Shown piece after piece: positions 61,905 through 64,000 of a DNA stretch of 64,000 nucleotides. The stretch comes from Alphaproteobacteria bacterium (GTDB taxonomy: Bacteria > Pseudomonadota > Alphaproteobacteria > Caulobacterales > Hyphomonadaceae), in assembly GCA_009909065.1 (NCBI GenBank), contig JAAANZ010000057.1, positions 1 through 64,000 on the forward strand, in the 5' to 3' direction. The notes beneath the pieces are model-generated. The model saw only the letters and a list, made by a program, of their open reading frames with translations, searched no databases and was not told the origin of the DNA. Position numbers and translations under genes: made by a program. Within the stretch, counting starts at the first letter, position 1, and every line of letters begins with the position of its first letter.

Positions 61905-61939
61905 GGGGCGATGCTGACAGGGCCGTTGCGCCTCGCCCC
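61892..61939 (+). promoter_or_regulatory. Candidate -1 ribosomal frameshift signal in pfaA
   Basis: T7 run at 61892-61898, read in the zero frame as (GG)T-TTT-TTT, a heptamer that allows both tRNAs to slip one base back. The zero-frame stop TAG follows one codon later (61902). After a 6-base spacer, 61905-61911 GGGGCGA pairs perfectly with 61933-61939 TCGCCCC (six GC pairs, 21-base loop). Spacer and stem fit known -1 frameshift signals. No clear Shine-Dalgarno-like enhancer lies 10-14 bases upstream. A one-base sequencing error in the T run would give the same picture. Confidence 0.6.
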
Positions 61940-63367
61940 GAACAGCCGGCCGATATCGCCGACGCGCCCGCGGTCTACCAGGCGCGGCCCGTCCGCCTGT
62001 CGACGAAAGGGGGCCTGGCGGAATTGCCGGCTCCGCCGGTGGCCGTCATCTCGCCGGACGACATTTTCAGCGAGACACTGTCCGCCCGGCTGGAGCGCGC
62101 CGGGTGCGACACGCAGGGGCCTGCCGCGATCGAGGGTTGCGCAAGTGCCATCCTTGCCGGTGCCCTTTTCGAGACCGACCCGCTTGCCACCTCTTGGGAC
62201 CTGCTTGAAACCGCCCGCAACCTGCGCGCGGGCGGCACTCGCGAACTGGTCTTCCTGCAGGATACCGGCGGGTGTTTCCGCTTCGGAGGGGATGGCGGCT
62301 GGTGCGGCGGCGTGGCCGGCCTGGCCCGCACGGCGCGGCGCGAATGGCCCGACATGGTGATCCGCCTGATCGACATTCCCGCCCATGCGATGACGCCCGA
62401 TGAGATCGGGAAAGCGGTTCTCGCCGGCCTGGCCTGCGGCGTCGAGGAGGTCGGCATCTGCGGCGAGAGCGACCCGCTGATTCCCGGTCATGTCCGCGCT
62501 TCGATGCCTGGCAAGGCCCGTCTCGCGCAGGAGCCGGGCACCTGGATCGTGTCGGGCGGGGCGCGCGGTGTGACATCGGACTGCGTGATGGCACTGGCGC
62601 GGCGCACGGGCGGAAGGTTCGCCCTGCTCGGTCGCTCCGGGCTGGCGCCCTGGCCCGAAGGCCTGCCGCAAACCGATGATCTTGGCGAACTGCGAAAGAA
62701 GCTGGCACAGGCGGCCCTGGCGCACGGGGAAAAACCCAGGCCCGCCGAGATTGACGCGGCCGCCCGTCATGCGCTGGCCGGACGCGAGATCCGCGACACG
62801 CTGAGCGCGATCGAGGCGGCCGGCGGCGAGGCGGCCTATCTGCCCTGTGACATCGCCGACCCCGAAGCCGTGGCGCGTGCCGTCCGGGAAGCCGAGGCGC
62901 GTTTCGGCTCCGTCACCGGCCTTATTCACGGCGCCGGCGTGATCGCCGACCGCCGAATGAGCGACAAGACATTCGGGGATTTCGCAAAGGTCTATCGCAC
63001 CAAGATAGACGGGCTACGCGCCCTGCTCAGCGCCGTCGATACCTCCAAGCTCACGCATATCGCCCTGTTCTCCTCGGCCGCCGCGGCGTTCGGCAATCCC
63101 GGCCAGGGCGACTATGCGCTGGCCAATGAGGCGCTCAACCGCGTGGCGCACAAGCTCAGGGCCGATCTGCCAGGGGCCCGGGTGAAGAGTTTCAACTGGG
63201 GGCCCTGGGATGGCGGCATGGTGAGCGAGGCCCATGCCCGGCATTTCGAGGCGCTCGGCGTGGCGCTGATCCCGCGCCCAGCCGGGGCCGACCTGTTTGC
63301 CGGGCACCTGCTTTTCGGCGATCCGGACGAGGTCGAACTCCTGGTCGGCGAGCCCTGGCCGGCATGA
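61898..63367 (+). CDS. pfaA: PfaA-like synthase, -1 frame part: ketoreductase domain
   Basis: About 489 residues, readable from the T7 run as SLGGDADRAVAP and continuing without a stop. There is no ATG before the domain; a TTG at 62024 with AAAGGGGG upstream is the only plausible independent start and would cut off the VYQARPVRL linker segment. The ketoreductase carries the NADPH motif IVSGGARGVTSD, LIHGAGVIADRR, and the catalytic serine and tyrosine in ALFSSAAAAFGNPGQGDYALANEAL, so it looks functional. It reduces the beta-keto group during chain extension. The stop overlaps the start of the next gene (ATGA). Confidence 0.88.
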   Translation, partial: SLGGDADRAVAPRPEQPADIADAPAVYQARPVRLSTKGGLAELPAPPVAVISPDDIFSETLSARLERAGCDTQGPAAIEGCASAILAGALFETDPLATSWDLLETARNLRAGGTRELVFLQDTGGCFRFGGDGGWCGGVAGLARTARREWPDMVIRLIDIPAHAMTPDEIGKAVLAGLACGVEEVGICGESDPLIPGHVRASMPGKARLAQEPGTWIVSGGARGVTSDCVMALARRTGGRFALLGRSGLAPWPEGLPQTDDLGELRKKLAQAALAHGEKPRPAEIDAAARHALAGREIRDTLSAIEAAGGEAAYLPCDIADPEAVARAVREAEARFGSVTGLIHGAGVIADRRMSDKTFGDFAKVYRTKIDGLRALLSAVDTSKLTHIALFSSAAAAFGNPGQGDYALANEALNRVAHKLRADLPGARVKSFNWGPWDGGMVSEAHARHFEALGVALIPRPAGADLFAGHLLFGDPDEVELLVGEPWPA

Positions 63368-64000
63368 GTATGGCTTTCGAACCGATCGCCATTGTCGGGC
63401 GCGGCTGCGTGCTGCCGGGTTGCCTCACCCCCGCCGCCCTGTGGGAGGCGGTGGCCGACCGCCGCAGCCTGCTGACCCCGACGCCGGCGGGCCACTGGGG
63501 CCTTACCGCCACAGAGGAGTATCTCGGACAGCGGATGGGCGGCTATGTCACCGGCTTCGATTCGGTTTTCGATCCGGCCCGCCACGATCTCGGCGCGCTT
63601 GATCCGATGCGTCTCGACCCTGTTTTTCGCTGGCCGCTTCATGTTGCGCGCGCGGCCATGGACGAAGCCGGCCGCCCCGAACCCGCGGCCGACCGGTTCG
63701 GCGTGGTCCTTGCCAACCTTTCCTATCCGAGCCGTGCAAAGTCCGATTATGCCGGCGATATCTGGCTGGACGGCGAAAGCGCAGTCGATCCGCGCAATGC
63801 ATTCAATTCGGGCCTTCCGGCGAAACTGGTCGCCCGCGATCTCGGCGCGGCCGGAGGGGCGTTTGCGCTTGATGCGGCCTGCGCATCCTCGCTCTACGCG
63901 CTTGCCATTGCCTGCCGCAAGCTCCAGTCGCGCAAGCTCGATCTCGCCCTGGTCGGCGCGGTCAACGCCGCTGACAATCTCAATCTCCATCGCGGTTTTG
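63364..64000 (+). CDS. pfaC: PfaC-like synthase, N-terminal ketosynthase (runs off the window)
   Basis: Open from ATG 63364 to the last base, 212 residues visible. The start overlaps the ketoreductase stop by 4 bases (ATGA); ATG 63370 is an alternative. The sequence begins IAIVGRGCVLPGCLTP, in the style of the PfaC first ketosynthase, and carries active-site C173 in LDAACASSLYAL. By analogy with myxobacterial Pfa3 and marine PfaC, a chain-length-factor domain and two FabA-like dehydratases should follow beyond the window. Identification as PfaC rests on position and the N-terminal motif only. Confidence 0.85.
   Translation, partial: MSMAFEPIAIVGRGCVLPGCLTPAALWEAVADRRSLLTPTPAGHWGLTATEEYLGQRMGGYVTGFDSVFDPARHDLGALDPMRLDPVFRWPLHVARAAMDEAGRPEPAADRFGVVLANLSYPSRAKSDYAGDIWLDGESAVDPRNAFNSGLPAKLVARDLGAAGGAFALDAACASSLYALAIACRKLQSRKLDLALVGAVNAADNLNLHRGF

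Noticed and set aside
62024-63367. The ketoreductase as an independent gene starting at TTG 62024.
   Set aside because: The start codon is weak, it would remove part of the linker sequence that continues the carrier-domain protein, and Pfa synthases carry the KR on the same chain. Kept only as an alternative in the annotation.

Overview
The window is a 64 kb piece of a high-GC (roughly 63-66%) Gram-negative chromosome that reads as an alphaproteobacterium of the Caulobacterales / Hyphomonadaceae / Maricaulales type. The evidence is a CobT-family protein, DUF1289 and TIGR02281-like small proteins, a class-I type PHA synthase, paired acyl-CoA dehydrogenases of the PimC/PimD type, TrmFO, two large TonB-dependent receptors and a complete type II secretion operon. 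Coding density is very high. No gap without a gene exceeds about 280 bases, and many genes are coupled by 4-base ATGA/GTGA overlaps. No rRNA, tRNA, insertion sequence, prophage or CRISPR array was recognised. The assignment to a lineage is inference from gene content only.

Layout. 1-8 kb: end of a TRAP transporter permease, lemA, parC, phaC, an APH/P-loop kinase fusion and a stand-alone LigD polymerase domain. 8-13 kb: a minus-strand fatty-acid degradation cluster (two acyl-CoA dehydrogenases and an enoyl-CoA hydratase) with a Uma2 nuclease-fold gene and a vapBC module lodged between its members. 13-22 kb: a divergent cobT-like gene, small proteins, TauE/SafE, smpB, dapA, a soluble lytic transglycosylase and a periplasmic OmpA-like protein. 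21-41 kb: a minus-strand secretion and uptake block: prepilin peptidase, a duplicated beta-helix lipoprotein and a TonB-dependent receptor (each with its own terminator), then gspC-D-E-F-G-H-I-J-K-L-M-N followed by a lipoprotein and a PLP dehydratase, all tightly coupled. 41-50 kb: trmFO, LLM oxidoreductase, VOC protein, PQQ-type sugar dehydrogenase lipoprotein and a second TonB-dependent receptor. 50-52 kb: queC-queE-queD (preQ0 synthesis) and small exported proteins. 52-64 kb: a Baeyer-Villiger-type monooxygenase, pta-ackA, and a polyunsaturated-fatty-acid-synthase-like (Pfa) cluster in the order pfaD-pfaA-pfaC, the last gene running off the window.

The most striking observation is in the pfaA-like gene. 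The KS-AT-ACP-ACP reading frame stops at 61902-61904, immediately after a run of seven T (61892-61898), while the ketoreductase that belongs on the same polypeptide continues in the -1 frame without a good start codon of its own. The T run forms an in-phase T-TTT-TTT slippery heptamer, and six bases downstream lies a perfect 7-bp GC-rich inverted repeat (61905-61911 / 61933-61939). This is either a programmed -1 frameshift (or transcriptional slippage) that sets the ratio of KR-less to KR-containing synthase, a real frameshift mutation, or a one-base homopolymer sequencing error. Other points worth attention are a possible T2SS / TonB receptor / beta-helix lipoprotein functional unit, a CobT-family protein lacking both expected catalytic glutamates, and a QueD in which the usual catalytic cysteine is a tyrosine.
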